This document shows positions 10,951-20,442 of a stretch of DNA of 64,000 bases, piece by piece; the first letter of the stretch is position 1, and each line of letters begins with the position of its first letter. The translations under genes were made by a program, and so were the position numbers. Under the pieces are notes generated by a model. It saw nothing but the letters and a program-made list of their open reading frames with translations, was not told the origin of the DNA and searched no databases. The DNA is from Prochlorococcus marinus CUG1417 (GTDB lineage Bacteria; Cyanobacteriota; Cyanobacteriia; PCC-6307; Cyanobiaceae). The stretch spans positions 558,001 through 622,000 of the forward strand of contig NZ_JAAORN010000001.1 of assembly GCF_017695975.1 (NCBI RefSeq). The letters are read 5' to 3'.

Positions 10951-11967
10951 CTATTTCTCCATTTCAAAAAATCCCAATTTTGATTTAACTCTTTTTAAAG
11001 TCTGATTCGCTAAATCTTCAGCTTTTTCCTTCCCTTCATTAAGGATTTTATTTAGTTGATAGGGATCATTAATTAATAATTTATATTTTTTCTGAATAGG
11101 TTCTAGTGATTCAATAAGTTGTTCGGTAATTAATTTTTTAAATGTCCCCCATCCAGTCTCTAAGAATTCATTTTCACATTGAGAAATTTCTTTGCCAGAT
11201 AATATTGAATAAATCATCAAAAGATTTTTAGATTCTGGTCTCTCTGGGTTGTTAAATTCAATTCCAATATAACTGTCACTTTTTGCTCTTTTAATTTTTT
11301 TTGTGATTATTTCAGGAGGATCTAATAAGTTAATGCGACTGCCCTCATTTGGATCACTTTTGCTCATCTTTTTTGAACCATCTACTAAACTCATTATTTT
11401 TGAACCATTCTTCATGATGATTGGTTGAGGGATCTTTAAAATATTTTTATCCTTACTAAATCTGGCATTAATTCTCTGTTGTGCAATATCCCTCGCAAGT
11501 TCAAGATGTTGTTTTTGATCCTCACCTACTGGTACGAAGTCAGCATCATAAAGAAGGATGTCTGCAGCCATAAGTATTGGATAGTCAAATAATCCAATAG
11601 ATACATTATTACCTTGTTGTATGGATTTTTCTTTAAATTGAATCATTCTTTCCATCCAATTTATTGGGGTCATGCAATTTAATATCCAACAAAGTTCTGA
11701 ATGCGCTGAAATCTGACTTTGGACAAAAATTGAACATATATTTGGATCTATCCCACAAGCGACGTACAAAGCCGCTGTAGAGATAGTGTTCTTAGATAAT
11801 TCTTTGGGATTATATGAGGCTGTTATTGCGTGCAAATCAACTACACATAGAAATGTTTCATATTGCTCTTGAAGCGTAACCCAATTATTTATGGCCCCAA
11901 GCCAATTCCCAATATGTAAATCACCAGTTGGTTGAACTCCCGAAAGAATTCTTTTTTTATTTGCCAT
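10951..11967 (-). CDS. trpS: tryptophanyl-tRNA synthetase
   Basis: Charges tRNA-Trp. A 338-residue class I synthetase with the HIGH-type motif HIGN (18-21), the KMSKS motif (200-204) and the GVQPTGDLHIGNW opening. The start ATG at 11967 lies inside the 3' end of the upstream RG-rich gene (11-base overlap), implying translational coupling. It is the first of the four-gene trpS-thrS-glk-thrB run. Confidence 0.97.
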   Translation of the reverse strand: MANKKRILSGVQPTGDLHIGNWLGAINNWVTLQEQYETFLCVVDLHAITASYNPKELSKNTISTAALYVACGIDPNICSIFVQSQISAHSELCWILNCMTPINWMERMIQFKEKSIQQGNNVSIGLFDYPILMAADILLYDADFVPVGEDQKQHLELARDIAQQRINARFSKDKNILKIPQPIIMKNGSKIMSLVDGSKKMSKSDPNEGSRINLLDPPEIITKKIKRAKSDSYIGIEFNNPERPESKNLLMIYSILSGKEISQCENEFLETGWGTFKKLITEQLIESLEPIQKKYKLLINDPYQLNKILNEGKEKAEDLANQTLKRVKSKLGFFEMEK

Positions 11968-12379
11968 CCTCTTCTACTTCGCTAGATTGGATCTCTTCGG
12001 TTGATGTACTTTTGACAGGTCTCGCAAAAGGGTCAGGTGCTGTTTTTGCCTTTTCTTCATAAGAATTTTGTGATTGTCTACTCGGAGAAGAGTTTTTATT
12101 ATTTTTTGCATATTCTTTGATTGATTCAATCAATTTTTCGTCTTTGATCATTTCGCTAAGTGTTCTAACAGAGAAACCCAGAACTGCAACGGTAGATCTT
12201 AATTGAAAGGTCTCTTGTATTGATTTAACAGCTTTCATTTCGTTATCACTCAATCTTATGCGGAATCCTCCTCCATCTCTTCTGCCGCCCGATCTGTCTC
12301 TGAAATTAGATCTTTCATTATTAGAACGACCTCTGTAATTTTCTTGTCCAGGATTATTGCTGAAATTTGAATTAGACAT
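11957..12379 (-). CDS. conserved cyanobacterial protein with RG-rich N-terminus
   Basis: A 140-residue protein I recognise only as a conserved cyanobacterial hypothetical. It has three parts: an N-terminal low-complexity segment rich in Arg, Gly, Ser and Asn (about 10-41), a compact central segment that looks folded (RIRLSDNEMKAVKSI and VLGFSVRTLSEMI, about 42-85), and a C-terminal hydrophilic, acidic tail. RG-rich tails elsewhere often bind RNA, and its overlap with trpS fits a translation-related role, but that is inference. It is divergent from the DUF697-like gene across a 165-base gap. Confidence 0.75.
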   Translation of the reverse strand: MSNSNFSNNPGQENYRGRSNNERSNFRDRSGGRRDGGGFRIRLSDNEMKAVKSIQETFQLRSTVAVLGFSVRTLSEMIKDEKLIESIKEYAKNNKNSSPSRQSQNSYEEKAKTAPDPFARPVKSTSTEEIQSSEVEEDGK

Positions 12380-12436
12380 CTTAATGTTTCTTAAGTTATT
12401 TAAATAGTCTATTAACTTAGCATCTTGTTATGCAAT

Positions 12437-12455
12437 AAGTCTTTTTAAAAGGCTT
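12437..12455. other. inverted repeat in divergent spacer
   Basis: The sequence AAGTCTTTTTAAAAGGCTT folds into a near-perfect 8-9 bp stem with a very short loop, followed on the + strand by AAATTTTTATC. It lies in the spacer between the divergent genes ending at 12379 (-) and starting at 12545 (+), where a terminator for neither gene is expected. It could be an operator or an attenuator-like element; low confidence. Confidence 0.25.
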
Positions 12456-12544
12456 AAATTTTTATCTTTTGATTAACGACTTATGAAATTTTGCTTTTCT
12501 CATTCACAACTTGCATTAAAATGAAATTAGAAAAATAAAGTATT

Positions 12545-13879
12545 GTGTTTGATATTAGTAAAGACAACCTTTTAAAGGATTTCATAAAGTTTCCAAAAAA
12601 AAATTTTCTTATTATTTTATTATTGTTAGGTTTTGGGGAATGGTTTGTTAGTGACTTAATTCATTTTGCAGGAGGCTCAATAGGATTTTTTGCGTTGTGT
12701 TTGGGTGGATATTTTTACTTGAAGAATGATAAACCTAAATTTAATGAGCCAAATAATTTAGATGGTTGGATAAATCTATGTAATGAAGATTTAAATTTTT
12801 TTGAAGAACTTGAAGCAACAAATGAATTAGAAAAACAGAATTCAAAAAGACAAAAAATACTTGAATCTATTCTTAATAGATGTGAAAAAGAAAAAATAAG
12901 TTGCATTGGACAAAAAGATTATCAAAGTTTTCAAACTGCTTTGAAAAGTAATTTCAAAGCAGATAAGTTTGACTTTGATTTATACGAAAAACTGCCTAAA
13001 TACAATTCTTCTCAAGTTATTCCAGAAGAAGCTTTAAAGAGTGATGCAATCTTGTATTTTATAAAATTGCCTTTGTCGGCAAATGATTTTTTGTGGCTGG
13101 AAAAGTTTCCTAAAAATATGCCAATCTGGTTGGTGGCTTTAACTTCAAACCAAATAGAAGCCAAAAATCAAATAGAAGACCTAAAGTCTCAAATCTCAAG
13201 TGACTTTGTAAACAAAATTATTACTTTTGATGTGAATAAGAGTGAAATAACAAATATACCTTTTTCTTTAAGGAAGTTTTTCATAAGTTCATCTAAAAAT
13301 ATTGAAAATACAAAAAAAAGGCTCTTGAAAGAACTTCATGCCGCCTGGCAATCTGAAATTGAAGGTATAAGAAGGATGCAGTTAAAAGATATACAAAGAA
13401 AAAATCAAATTCTTGTTGCAACGACTGTTTTCTTATCTCCTATCCCATCAATTGATGTTATGGCAATGACAGTATTAAATTCTTTAATGATTAAAGAAAT
13501 TAAGTCTATATGGGGATGTAATTGGACTCCTGAAATTTTAGATAAAGTATCCAAAGAGATTTTAAAGACTGCAATTGCTCAGGGAGTTATTGAATGGAGT
13601 GGACAGACTCTAATTGGCATAACAAAATTACATGGACCAAATTGGCTTGTCTCTGGAACATTTCAGGCTGTCAGTGCTGCTTATTTAACAAGAGTAGTAT
13701 CAAGTTCTTTGGCTGATTTTATGGCAATAACAAAAGGAGTAGAAGAACCTGATTTGGATTTTATAAAGAAAAATTCTGAGAAAATTGTTGAAGAAGCTTT
13801 TGAAAAAGAAAAAATAAATTGGAGAGGATTTATTTCTGATCTCAGAAAACCACTTATGAAACTATCTTTTAATTCATAA
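12545..13879 (+). CDS. DUF697-like membrane protein
   Basis: A 444-residue protein with a GTG start. Two hydrophobic segments lie near the N-terminus (about 19-60). A Lys/Glu-rich middle follows, then a C-terminal hydrophobic region (about 297-400) with VFLSPIPSIDVMAMTVLNSL and SSSLADFMAI segments. This C-terminal region resembles DUF697 proteins, some of which carry a GTPase domain; no Walker A motif is present here. Function unknown. It is 11 bases upstream of the manganese-transport operon and may share its transcript, though nothing else links it to metal uptake. Confidence 0.7.
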   Translation: MFDISKDNLLKDFIKFPKKNFLIILLLLGFGEWFVSDLIHFAGGSIGFFALCLGGYFYLKNDKPKFNEPNNLDGWINLCNEDLNFFEELEATNELEKQNSKRQKILESILNRCEKEKISCIGQKDYQSFQTALKSNFKADKFDFDLYEKLPKYNSSQVIPEEALKSDAILYFIKLPLSANDFLWLEKFPKNMPIWLVALTSNQIEAKNQIEDLKSQISSDFVNKIITFDVNKSEITNIPFSLRKFFISSSKNIENTKKRLLKELHAAWQSEIEGIRRMQLKDIQRKNQILVATTVFLSPIPSIDVMAMTVLNSLMIKEIKSIWGCNWTPEILDKVSKEILKTAIAQGVIEWSGQTLIGITKLHGPNWLVSGTFQAVSAAYLTRVVSSSLADFMAITKGVEEPDLDFIKKNSEKIVEEAFEKEKINWRGFISDLRKPLMKLSFNS

Positions 13880-13890
13880 CCTTGGGATGA

Positions 13891-14799
13891 ATGTTAAATA
13901 TGAAAAAAAATATATTTTTTTTAAGTTTGATACTTCTGCTTTCTATTGCTTCAGGCTCATGCAAGAGAATATCAAATAAAAATGAAACTAAAGAAGTAAT
14001 ACTGGCAAGTTTCACTGTTTTGGCGGATATAATTAACAATATCGCTAAAGATGATTTTATTGTTAGATCAATAACGAAACCTGGAGTTGAAGTTCATGGC
14101 TATCAACCAACTCCAAGCGATTTGGTAAATGCCTCTAATGCTTTTGTTTTTATTGATAATGGATTTGGATTTGAATTATGGGCTGAAAAATTTGTTTCTA
14201 ATTTAAAAGTTAAAAGAATTACTGTCGCGGAAGATTTGGATCCTATTTTTATTAGTGAAGATTTTTATAAAGGGAAACCCAATCCTCATGCCTGGATTTC
14301 TCCAAAAAGAGGGATCCTATACGTAGACATTATCGTGGATTCTTTATCAGAATTGAGGCCATCCAAAAGGACATTATTTGAAGAAAATGGAAAAATTTAT
14401 AAAGATAAACTATCCAAAATAGATAAAGAATTCTCACTTTTTATTAATAACTTAAACAAAGACAGGAGGTATCTAGTAAGTTGTGAAGGTGCTTTTTCGT
14501 ATCTAACAAATGATTATGGATTAGAGGAAGTTTATTTGTGGCCAGTTAATGCTGAGAGTCAAATTACTCCCAAAAAAATGGCAAGAACAATCTCACTAGT
14601 TAAAGAAAAAAATGTTCCATCTGTATTTTGCGAAAGTACTGTAAGTAATGAATCTCAAATGGTAGTTGCAAACGAAACTGGGGCTAATTTTGGAGGAAAT
14701 CTTTTTGTTGATTCATTATCTGATGATAGTGGTCCTGCTAGTTCATATATGAAAATGCTTGAGCATAATTTGGAATTGATAAAAAAAGGACTTTTTTGA
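13891..14799 (+). CDS. mntC: manganese-type ABC transporter substrate-binding lipoprotein
   Basis: A cluster A-I (ZnuA/MntC/PsaA) metal-binding protein of 302 residues. The N-terminus is a lipoprotein signal with the lipid cysteine probably at Cys24 (IASGSC). The four metal ligands can be placed as His69 (VEVHGYQPTP), His133 (NPHAWISP), Glu199 (CEGAFSYL) and Asp274 (VDSLSDDSGPASSYM). His-His-Glu-Asp is the Mn-binding set of Synechocystis MntC and of PsaA; Zn-specific ZnuA proteins usually have His at the third position and a His-rich loop, which is missing here. Gene order SBP-ATPase-permease also matches mntCAB. Manganese is needed for photosystem II, fitting the organism. Confidence 0.87.
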   Translation: MLNMKKNIFFLSLILLLSIASGSCKRISNKNETKEVILASFTVLADIINNIAKDDFIVRSITKPGVEVHGYQPTPSDLVNASNAFVFIDNGFGFELWAEKFVSNLKVKRITVAEDLDPIFISEDFYKGKPNPHAWISPKRGILYVDIIVDSLSELRPSKRTLFEENGKIYKDKLSKIDKEFSLFINNLNKDRRYLVSCEGAFSYLTNDYGLEEVYLWPVNAESQITPKKMARTISLVKEKNVPSVFCESTVSNESQMVVANETGANFGGNLFVDSLSDDSGPASSYMKMLEHNLELIKKGLF

Positions 14800-14802
14800 A
14801 TT

Positions 14803-15567
14803 ATGGAAACAATCAATTATCAAAACTTTAGGATTGAGGCAGAGAATATTTGCGTAGATTACAACGGTAAGGTGGCTTTGTATGATGCCAATTTAAGATT
14901 GCAACCTGGCCAGATTTGTGGGTTAGTAGGGATGAACGGGGCTGGTAAAACAACTTTCTTTAATGCTTTAACTGGATTTGTAAATATTTCAAAGGGAAAA
15001 ATTAGAATAAATGGAGAGTCTGTAAGATCTGCTCAAAAAGATCAGACAATTGCTTATGTTCCTCAAAATGAGGGAATTGATAGTCAATTTCCAATAAGTG
15101 TTTGGGATGTAGTGATGATGGGAAGATATGGTTCGATGAATATTTTTAGGTGTCCTAGAGAGTCTGATGTTCAGGCGGTTAAAGATGCTATTGAGAGAGT
15201 TGATCTTACTGATCATTTATCTACTCCTATTGGAAACTTATCTGGAGGTCAGAGAAAACGAACTTTTTTAGCTAGAGCAATTGCGCAAAGAGCATCAATA
15301 CTTCTTCTTGATGAGCCTTTTTCAGGTGTTGATATAAGAACTGAAAAACTTATCTCGGAATTATTTATTCAATTTAAAAATGAGGGGAAAACTATATTAT
15401 TATCAACGCATGATATGATTCATGTCCGTGAATTTTGTGATTTGGTTCTTTTAATAAATAAAACTGTTGTAGCTTATGGTGAAACCTCTGAAGTGTTTAC
15501 CCCTGAAAATATTACAACCACTTTTGGAGGGATCTCACCTGATTTCTTGTTTGGACCTGAATCCTAA
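14803..15567 (+). CDS. mntA: manganese-type ABC transporter ATPase
   Basis: A 254-residue ABC ATPase. Walker A is GMNGAGKT (43-50), the Q-loop lies in YVPQNEGID (84-92), the signature is LSGGQ (145-149), Walker B is ILLLDEP (165-171), and the switch histidine is in LSTHD. It starts 3 bases after mntC and drives import through the permease encoded 12 bases downstream. Sequence type matches metal-uptake ATPases of the Znu/Mnt group; Mn specificity is taken from the mntC ligands. Confidence 0.9.
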   Translation: METINYQNFRIEAENICVDYNGKVALYDANLRLQPGQICGLVGMNGAGKTTFFNALTGFVNISKGKIRINGESVRSAQKDQTIAYVPQNEGIDSQFPISVWDVVMMGRYGSMNIFRCPRESDVQAVKDAIERVDLTDHLSTPIGNLSGGQRKRTFLARAIAQRASILLLDEPFSGVDIRTEKLISELFIQFKNEGKTILLSTHDMIHVREFCDLVLLINKTVVAYGETSEVFTPENITTTFGGISPDFLFGPES

Positions 15568-15579
15568 ATTTTAATTTAT

Positions 15580-16452
15580 ATGGAACTCTGTTCTTTTTTA
15601 ACTTTAGATTCATTCATCACAGATCCTTTAACTCATGACTTTATGAGAAAAGCACTTCTTATGAGTTCATTAGTTGCAGCTGTTTGTGGTTTTCTATCAA
15701 GTTATTTGACTCTTAAAGGATGGGCTTTAATGGGAGATGCAGTGTCACATTCCGTAATGCCTGGTGTTGTGGTTGCTTATGCATTAGGTCTTCCTTTCTC
15801 ATTAGGGGCATTTATCTTCGGAGTTGGGTCTGTAGCATTGATAGGGTTTATTAAGCAGAAATCCAGAGTAAAGGAAGATACTGTCATTGGGTTAGTATTT
15901 ACTGGATTTTTTGCTCTTGGAATAGTATTGGTTTCTAAGATTAAAAGTAATATTGATCTGCACTCAATTCTTTTTGGTAGTCCATTAGGAATATCACTTT
16001 CAGATGTAAAACAAACTATATTTATTTGTTTATTGGTAGTGATCCTTTTATCAATTTTTAGAAAAGATTTAATGCTTTATTGTTTTGATCCTAGGCATGC
16101 AAAAACAGTTGGAATTAATGTATTTTTTCTTCATTATTTACTCCTCACATGCTTATCTTTGGCCGCTGTTGTTGGCTTGCAGTCTGTTGGAATTATTTTG
16201 GTAGTTGCAATGTTGATTACACCAGGGGCTACAGCATATTTACTTACGGATAGGTTTGATAATATGACAGTAATTTCAGTATTAAGTGCAATTATCTCAA
16301 GCCTTATAGGAATCTATGTTAGTTTTTGGTTTGATCTTGAAACAGGTGGATCAATTGTCTTAGCACAAACTTTTATATTTTTATTTGCTTTTTTATTCGC
16401 TCCAAGATACGGAATATTTAAGTTAAAGAAATTATTTGCTGGGTATAAATGA
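15580..16452 (+). CDS. mntB: manganese-type ABC transporter permease
   Basis: A 290-residue membrane protein of the ABC-3 family (ZnuB/MntB) with about eight hydrophobic segments. The characteristic LKGWALMGDAVSHSVMPGVV loop (about 46-65) couples to the ATPase. The last four bases (ATGA, 16449-16452) contain the start codon of the DUF4336 gene, so the four-gene unit mntC-mntA-mntB-DUF4336 looks like one operon. Confidence 0.9.
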   Translation: MELCSFLTLDSFITDPLTHDFMRKALLMSSLVAAVCGFLSSYLTLKGWALMGDAVSHSVMPGVVVAYALGLPFSLGAFIFGVGSVALIGFIKQKSRVKEDTVIGLVFTGFFALGIVLVSKIKSNIDLHSILFGSPLGISLSDVKQTIFICLLVVILLSIFRKDLMLYCFDPRHAKTVGINVFFLHYLLLTCLSLAAVVGLQSVGIILVVAMLITPGATAYLLTDRFDNMTVISVLSAIISSLIGIYVSFWFDLETGGSIVLAQTFIFLFAFLFAPRYGIFKLKKLFAGYK

Positions 16453-17621
16453 TTGTGGTGGATGAAACTTTAAATAAAAAGTGGAATTGGTGGCCATTAT
16501 TCCCCTTATATCCTTATGGAAACAAGAAAACAATTCTAAAAGAATTAATTACTGATCAAATATGGTCCTTGGAACAAATACAGGGACTTTATTATGTTGC
16601 GGTCCCAATAAGAATGACAGTAATAAAGGTCGATAATGGATTGATGCTAATAAACCCACTACCCCCAACAAAAGAATTAATAAATGAGTTAGAAAAATTA
16701 ATTGCGATTCATGGCAAAGTAAAAACAATAATTCTACCGAGTGCATCTGGACTAGAACATAAAATTGGACTGCCAGGTCTTTCAAGAACTTTTAAAGATG
16801 CGGAAATTTGGCTTTGTCCTGGACAATGGAGTTTTCCCATAAATCTACCACTAGATTTTTTGGGAATTCCATCAAAAAGATCAAGAATACTGTTTGAGGA
16901 AGGTACTCCACACACAAACTACTTTAAATGGTCTTCATTAGGCCCTCTGAATTTAGGACTTGGAAGATATCAGGAGATAAGCTGTTTCCATTATCCTACA
17001 AAAACACTTCATGTGACAGACGCAATAGTTGGAATAGACTCCACACCACCTGAGATATTTGATTTTGATCCAACTCCACTTCTTTTTCATTCTAGAGAGA
17101 GAGGAGATGAACCTTTGATTGATTCCATCGAACATAGAAAAAAAGGATGGAAAAGGTTAGTCTTGTTTTCATCTTTTTTAAAACCAGGTAAATTAAATAT
17201 TCCACCTTTAAAAAATATATTTAAGTATTCATTCAAAAAAGATCTGAGGAATTGGAGATCTCATTTCGGTATTTATCCCTTTTTATGGGACGAAGATTGG
17301 GAATCTTCTCTTGTTGAAATAATGGGTAAAGATACTCCTAAGATTCAAATTGCACCAGTTTTACAGAAATTAATTTTTCCGCGTTCAAAAGAAGTTTTAC
17401 TCAAATGGTTAGAAAATATCAAGTGTTTTGAAGATATGGAATATTTAATTCCAGCTCATTTTACGGCCCCTATAAAATTTACAATAGAAGATTGTCAAAA
17501 ATTAATTAATGAAATTAATTCCCAAAAGTGGGATAAACTTCCTGAGGATAATAAATTTTTGATGGGTTTATATAAAAAGTTGTTTGAACTAGGAATAATT
17601 CCTGAAGAAGTAAATCTTTAA
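16449..17621 (+). CDS. DUF4336 domain protein
   Basis: A 390-residue protein of the DUF4336 family, found in cyanobacteria and plants. Recognisable features are the N-terminal IRMTVIKVDNGLMLINPLPPT segment (given here in part) and LCPGQWSFPINLP. The family has a metallo-beta-lactamase-like outline but I do not see the full HxHxDH zinc motif, so catalysis is uncertain. It overlaps mntB by 4 bases (ATGA), which argues for co-translation with the manganese transporter and a possible link to metal handling; this is inference from context only. Confidence 0.75.
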   Translation: MIVVDETLNKKWNWWPLFPLYPYGNKKTILKELITDQIWSLEQIQGLYYVAVPIRMTVIKVDNGLMLINPLPPTKELINELEKLIAIHGKVKTIILPSASGLEHKIGLPGLSRTFKDAEIWLCPGQWSFPINLPLDFLGIPSKRSRILFEEGTPHTNYFKWSSLGPLNLGLGRYQEISCFHYPTKTLHVTDAIVGIDSTPPEIFDFDPTPLLFHSRERGDEPLIDSIEHRKKGWKRLVLFSSFLKPGKLNIPPLKNIFKYSFKKDLRNWRSHFGIYPFLWDEDWESSLVEIMGKDTPKIQIAPVLQKLIFPRSKEVLLKWLENIKCFEDMEYLIPAHFTAPIKFTIEDCQKLINEINSQKWDKLPEDNKFLMGLYKKLFELGIIPEEVNL

Positions 17622-17627
17622 AAACAA

Positions 17628-17963
17628 TTATTCTTCAATGGACATGTTCTCATCATTTTTAAGAGTTTGTTCCAGCTCTTTTCTTTGCTCCATTTGTCTT
17701 AAGAAATATCCTGTCATCATTGCAGAAGATAATAAATTAGCAATATTGTCTTTTGAAGATGTTATTTTTACATCAAATTGATCTGAAGGAAGCATTCCAA
17801 GAAGGCCTTGAACATTATGCCTAATAATTTCTTGAATATCTTCACTAGCTGATTTTGCTACTCTTTGCAAAACTTCTGGAGATTGTTTTTGTAAATATTG
17901 GATTAAATCATTCTCATCGTTTGGATCATTATTTTCAGTAGCAAGAAATTCTGGATTAAACAT
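17628..17963 (-). CDS. DUF760 domain protein
   Basis: A 111-residue soluble acidic protein matching DUF760, a family of cyanobacteria and chloroplasts. The recognisable region is LQYLQKQSPEVLQRVAKSAS-like at about 22-42 followed by HNVQGLLGML and SSAMMTGYFLRQMEQR. No catalytic motif is visible. It converges on the DUF4336 gene with a 6-base gap and lies downstream of lepB on the same strand (45-base gap). Confidence 0.8.
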   Translation of the reverse strand: MFNPEFLATENNDPNDENDLIQYLQKQSPEVLQRVAKSASEDIQEIIRHNVQGLLGMLPSDQFDVKITSSKDNIANLLSSAMMTGYFLRQMEQRKELEQTLKNDENMSIEE

Positions 17964-18008
17964 TTCTACAACTTCAAGATATAAAAACCCTACAACATCA
18001 CGTACCCA

Positions 18009-18593
18009 TTAATCTAAATTATTAAGGGCAGGGAACCGAATAGGTCCAATTTTATTAAACGGCCAATATCTAAAAATAGCTTTACCAATAACCTTTTCAT
18101 AGGGTAAAAATCCCCAAATATGTGAGTCCATACTGTTATTTCTATTATCTCCCATCACCCATAATGACTCTTCTGGGACAATAAAAGGCCCTATAGAATA
18201 ATTAATATTTTTGTCAAAAACGTAATTTTTTTGAGCAATATCATTTAAGTAAAGGTTACCTTCTCTTACTTCTACTTTGTCTCCAGGTATTCCAATTACT
18301 CTTTTTATTAGTGCAGTATCTGCTTCGTAACCAGCATTAATTAATTGTTCCGGAACGTTAAAAACAACTATTTTATTTTTTAATTTTGAAAGATTTGATT
18401 TGGAAGTGATTTTGGGGGTTACCTTCTCAACAAGAATTTTATCTTGTATTTGAAGAGTTGGAAGCATTGAACCAGATGGGATCCATCTTGGCTCTATAAC
18501 CTGCCATCGTATAATTAAAGCTATAGATATCCAGATTAAAAGATTTTTTAAATCCTTTAGTATTGAGTTTCTTTTTTCTTGAGTTGTAGACAT
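18009..18593 (-). CDS. lepB: signal peptidase I
   Basis: A membrane serine protease that removes signal peptides from exported proteins. The 194 residues have one N-terminal membrane anchor (about 15-31), the nucleophile in IPSGSMLPTL (Ser42), the general-base lysine in ALIKRVIGIPGD (Lys97) and the C-terminal box GDNRNNSMDSHIWGFLP. Length is normal for a compact Gram-negative/cyanobacterial LepB. It is divergent from menD with a 50-base spacer that must hold both promoters. Confidence 0.95.
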   Translation of the reverse strand: MSTTQEKRNSILKDLKNLLIWISIALIIRWQVIEPRWIPSGSMLPTLQIQDKILVEKVTPKITSKSNLSKLKNKIVVFNVPEQLINAGYEADTALIKRVIGIPGDKVEVREGNLYLNDIAQKNYVFDKNINYSIGPFIVPEESLWVMGDNRNNSMDSHIWGFLPYEKVIGKAIFRYWPFNKIGPIRFPALNNLD

Positions 18594-18643
18594 GTTTTAT
18601 TTAATTCAGTTATAAGGAAAATCCCAATGCATTTATATAAATT

Positions 18644-20407
18644 ATGACATCATCTATTGAATGCAAAAATTTTCTGAGAAGTTTACAACTTTTGAATCTC
18701 TTAATTAAAATTGGAGTTCAAAATTTAATAATATGTCCAGGAAGTAGATCAGCACCCCTAGCGATAGCTGCTGGAGAATTAAATAAATTAGGACTGGTAA
18801 ATATTTTCAATTCAATAGATGAGAGATCTGCGGGATTCCACTCTCTTGGGATCTCTGCTGCATCAGGTAATCTCTCTTTAGTTATTACCACTTCAGGGAC
18901 TGCCGTAAGTAACTTATTGCCAGCAGCAGTTGAGGCAGACCGATCTTGTAAAGGTATTATATTTCTTACTGCTGATAGACCCTTAAGATTAAAAGATTGT
19001 GGCGCTAATCAAACAGTAAATCAAGAAGATTTTTTGACTTCAGTCTGCAGAAGGGTTTTAAGTACAAATCTAAATGGACTACATGAAACACAAGAAAACG
19101 AAATCTTGAATTTAGTTCGTATTACTGAGAAACAAATATCAACTTTCCCTGGGCCTATTCATTTAAATATTCCTATTGATAAGCCTTTAGGTATTTCACC
19201 CTTAAATAAAAAAAATGTTTTAGAGGTTTTTGAAAGGATTTATTTAAAGAAAAAATATATATTTCAGGAAGTTGAAATAAAATCTGATAAAAACAAATTC
19301 TTAGAAATTTCAAAAAGTTTAAATTTAGATGAATCCGGCATTATTTTGGTAGGTCCCTATCAAGGTTCTATAAATGATTTGATTTCTTTCAATAAATCTT
19401 TAGAAAGATTGCAAGAAATTACTGGTTGGCCAGTATTTGCTGATCCTGTTTCAGGAGTTAATTCTGATTTGAGAGGATTAGTTGTGAATTGGGAATTAGT
19501 CTTAAGAAAAAATAAAAATTCAATAAATTGTCATCAACTTTTGAGACTTGGACCTATGTCATCTTCAATTGATTTGGAGAAATTTTTAACAACTTTCGAA
19601 GGTATACAAATTCTTATAAAAGAAAAAAACTATAGAAAATTGGACCCAATAAAAAAATCATTTGAATATGATTTTGGGCTTTCAAATTTTACTACTCTAT
19701 TGCTTGAAGAATTATCTATTAACGAGAAAAATAAAAAGTCTCTTACTCCAATGGCTTTAGACCTAATAGAGGAAGGCGAGCAAATTAAGGGATTTATAAA
19801 AGAGAAAATTTCTCAAGACAATCAAATCACTGAGTATATGCTTGCAAATCTTGTCCCAAAACTTTGGCCAGCTGAAAATCCTATAATGCTCTCCGCGAGT
19901 AGCCCGATTAGAGATTGGCTTACATTTTCTGAGAATGGTACTTTAACAAGAAATTGTTTCAGCTTTAGGGGCGCTTCTGGCATAGACGGTACTTTATCCC
20001 TTGCATTAGGTATTTCTAGAATTAAAAATCCTCTACTTCTTGTGACTGGAGATTTGGCTTTTATTTATGATATAAACGGTTGGCTGATTGAAAATTCAAT
20101 CGACATGAATTTAACAATTCTTCTAATAAATAATAATGGCGGAAATATATTTAATCGTATTTATAAAAAAAATTTAAAAGAAGATGAATTAAAAAAACTG
20201 TTTCTTATGCCAAAAGAAATTAACTGGCCAAAACTCGCAGAGGCTTATCAGGTAAACTTTAAAAGCGTGGCAAATTTTAAAAAATTAAGAGAGGCATTCG
20301 ATTGGAGCATTTCTATCCAGAAATCTGTAATAATTAAAGTTGATGTTGATCCAGAAAATGAAATTTGTGAAAAAAATGCCCTGCTAGAAAAAATAATTGG
20401 CAGTTAA
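18644..20407 (+). CDS. menD: SEPHCHC synthase (2-succinyl-5-enolpyruvyl-6-hydroxy-3-cyclohexene-1-carboxylate synthase)
   Basis: A thiamine-diphosphate enzyme that joins isochorismate and 2-oxoglutarate in the menaquinone/phylloquinone route. In cyanobacteria the product is phylloquinone, the photosystem I secondary acceptor. The 587 residues have the N-terminal [13 protein letters not shown] segment (about 28-40), the substrate segment [13 protein letters not shown], and the ThDP/Mg motif [14 protein letters not shown]...NNGGNIF in the C-terminal third. menB follows 35 bases downstream. Confidence 0.96.
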   Translation: MTSSIECKNFLRSLQLLNLLIKIGVQNLIICPGSRSAPLAIAAGELNKLGLVNIFNSIDERSAGFHSLGISAASGNLSLVITTSGTAVSNLLPAAVEADRSCKGIIFLTADRPLRLKDCGANQTVNQEDFLTSVCRRVLSTNLNGLHETQENEILNLVRITEKQISTFPGPIHLNIPIDKPLGISPLNKKNVLEVFERIYLKKKYIFQEVEIKSDKNKFLEISKSLNLDESGIILVGPYQGSINDLISFNKSLERLQEITGWPVFADPVSGVNSDLRGLVVNWELVLRKNKNSINCHQLLRLGPMSSSIDLEKFLTTFEGIQILIKEKNYRKLDPIKKSFEYDFGLSNFTTLLLEELSINEKNKKSLTPMALDLIEEGEQIKGFIKEKISQDNQITEYMLANLVPKLWPAENPIMLSASSPIRDWLTFSENGTLTRNCFSFRGASGIDGTLSLALGISRIKNPLLLVTGDLAFIYDINGWLIENSIDMNLTILLINNNGGNIFNRIYKKNLKEDELKKLFLMPKEINWPKLAEAYQVNFKSVANFKKLREAFDWSISIQKSVIIKVDVDPENEICEKNALLEKIIGS

Positions 20408-20442
20408 ATTTATCATTTTCTATTTTTGAATAACTAGATTTC

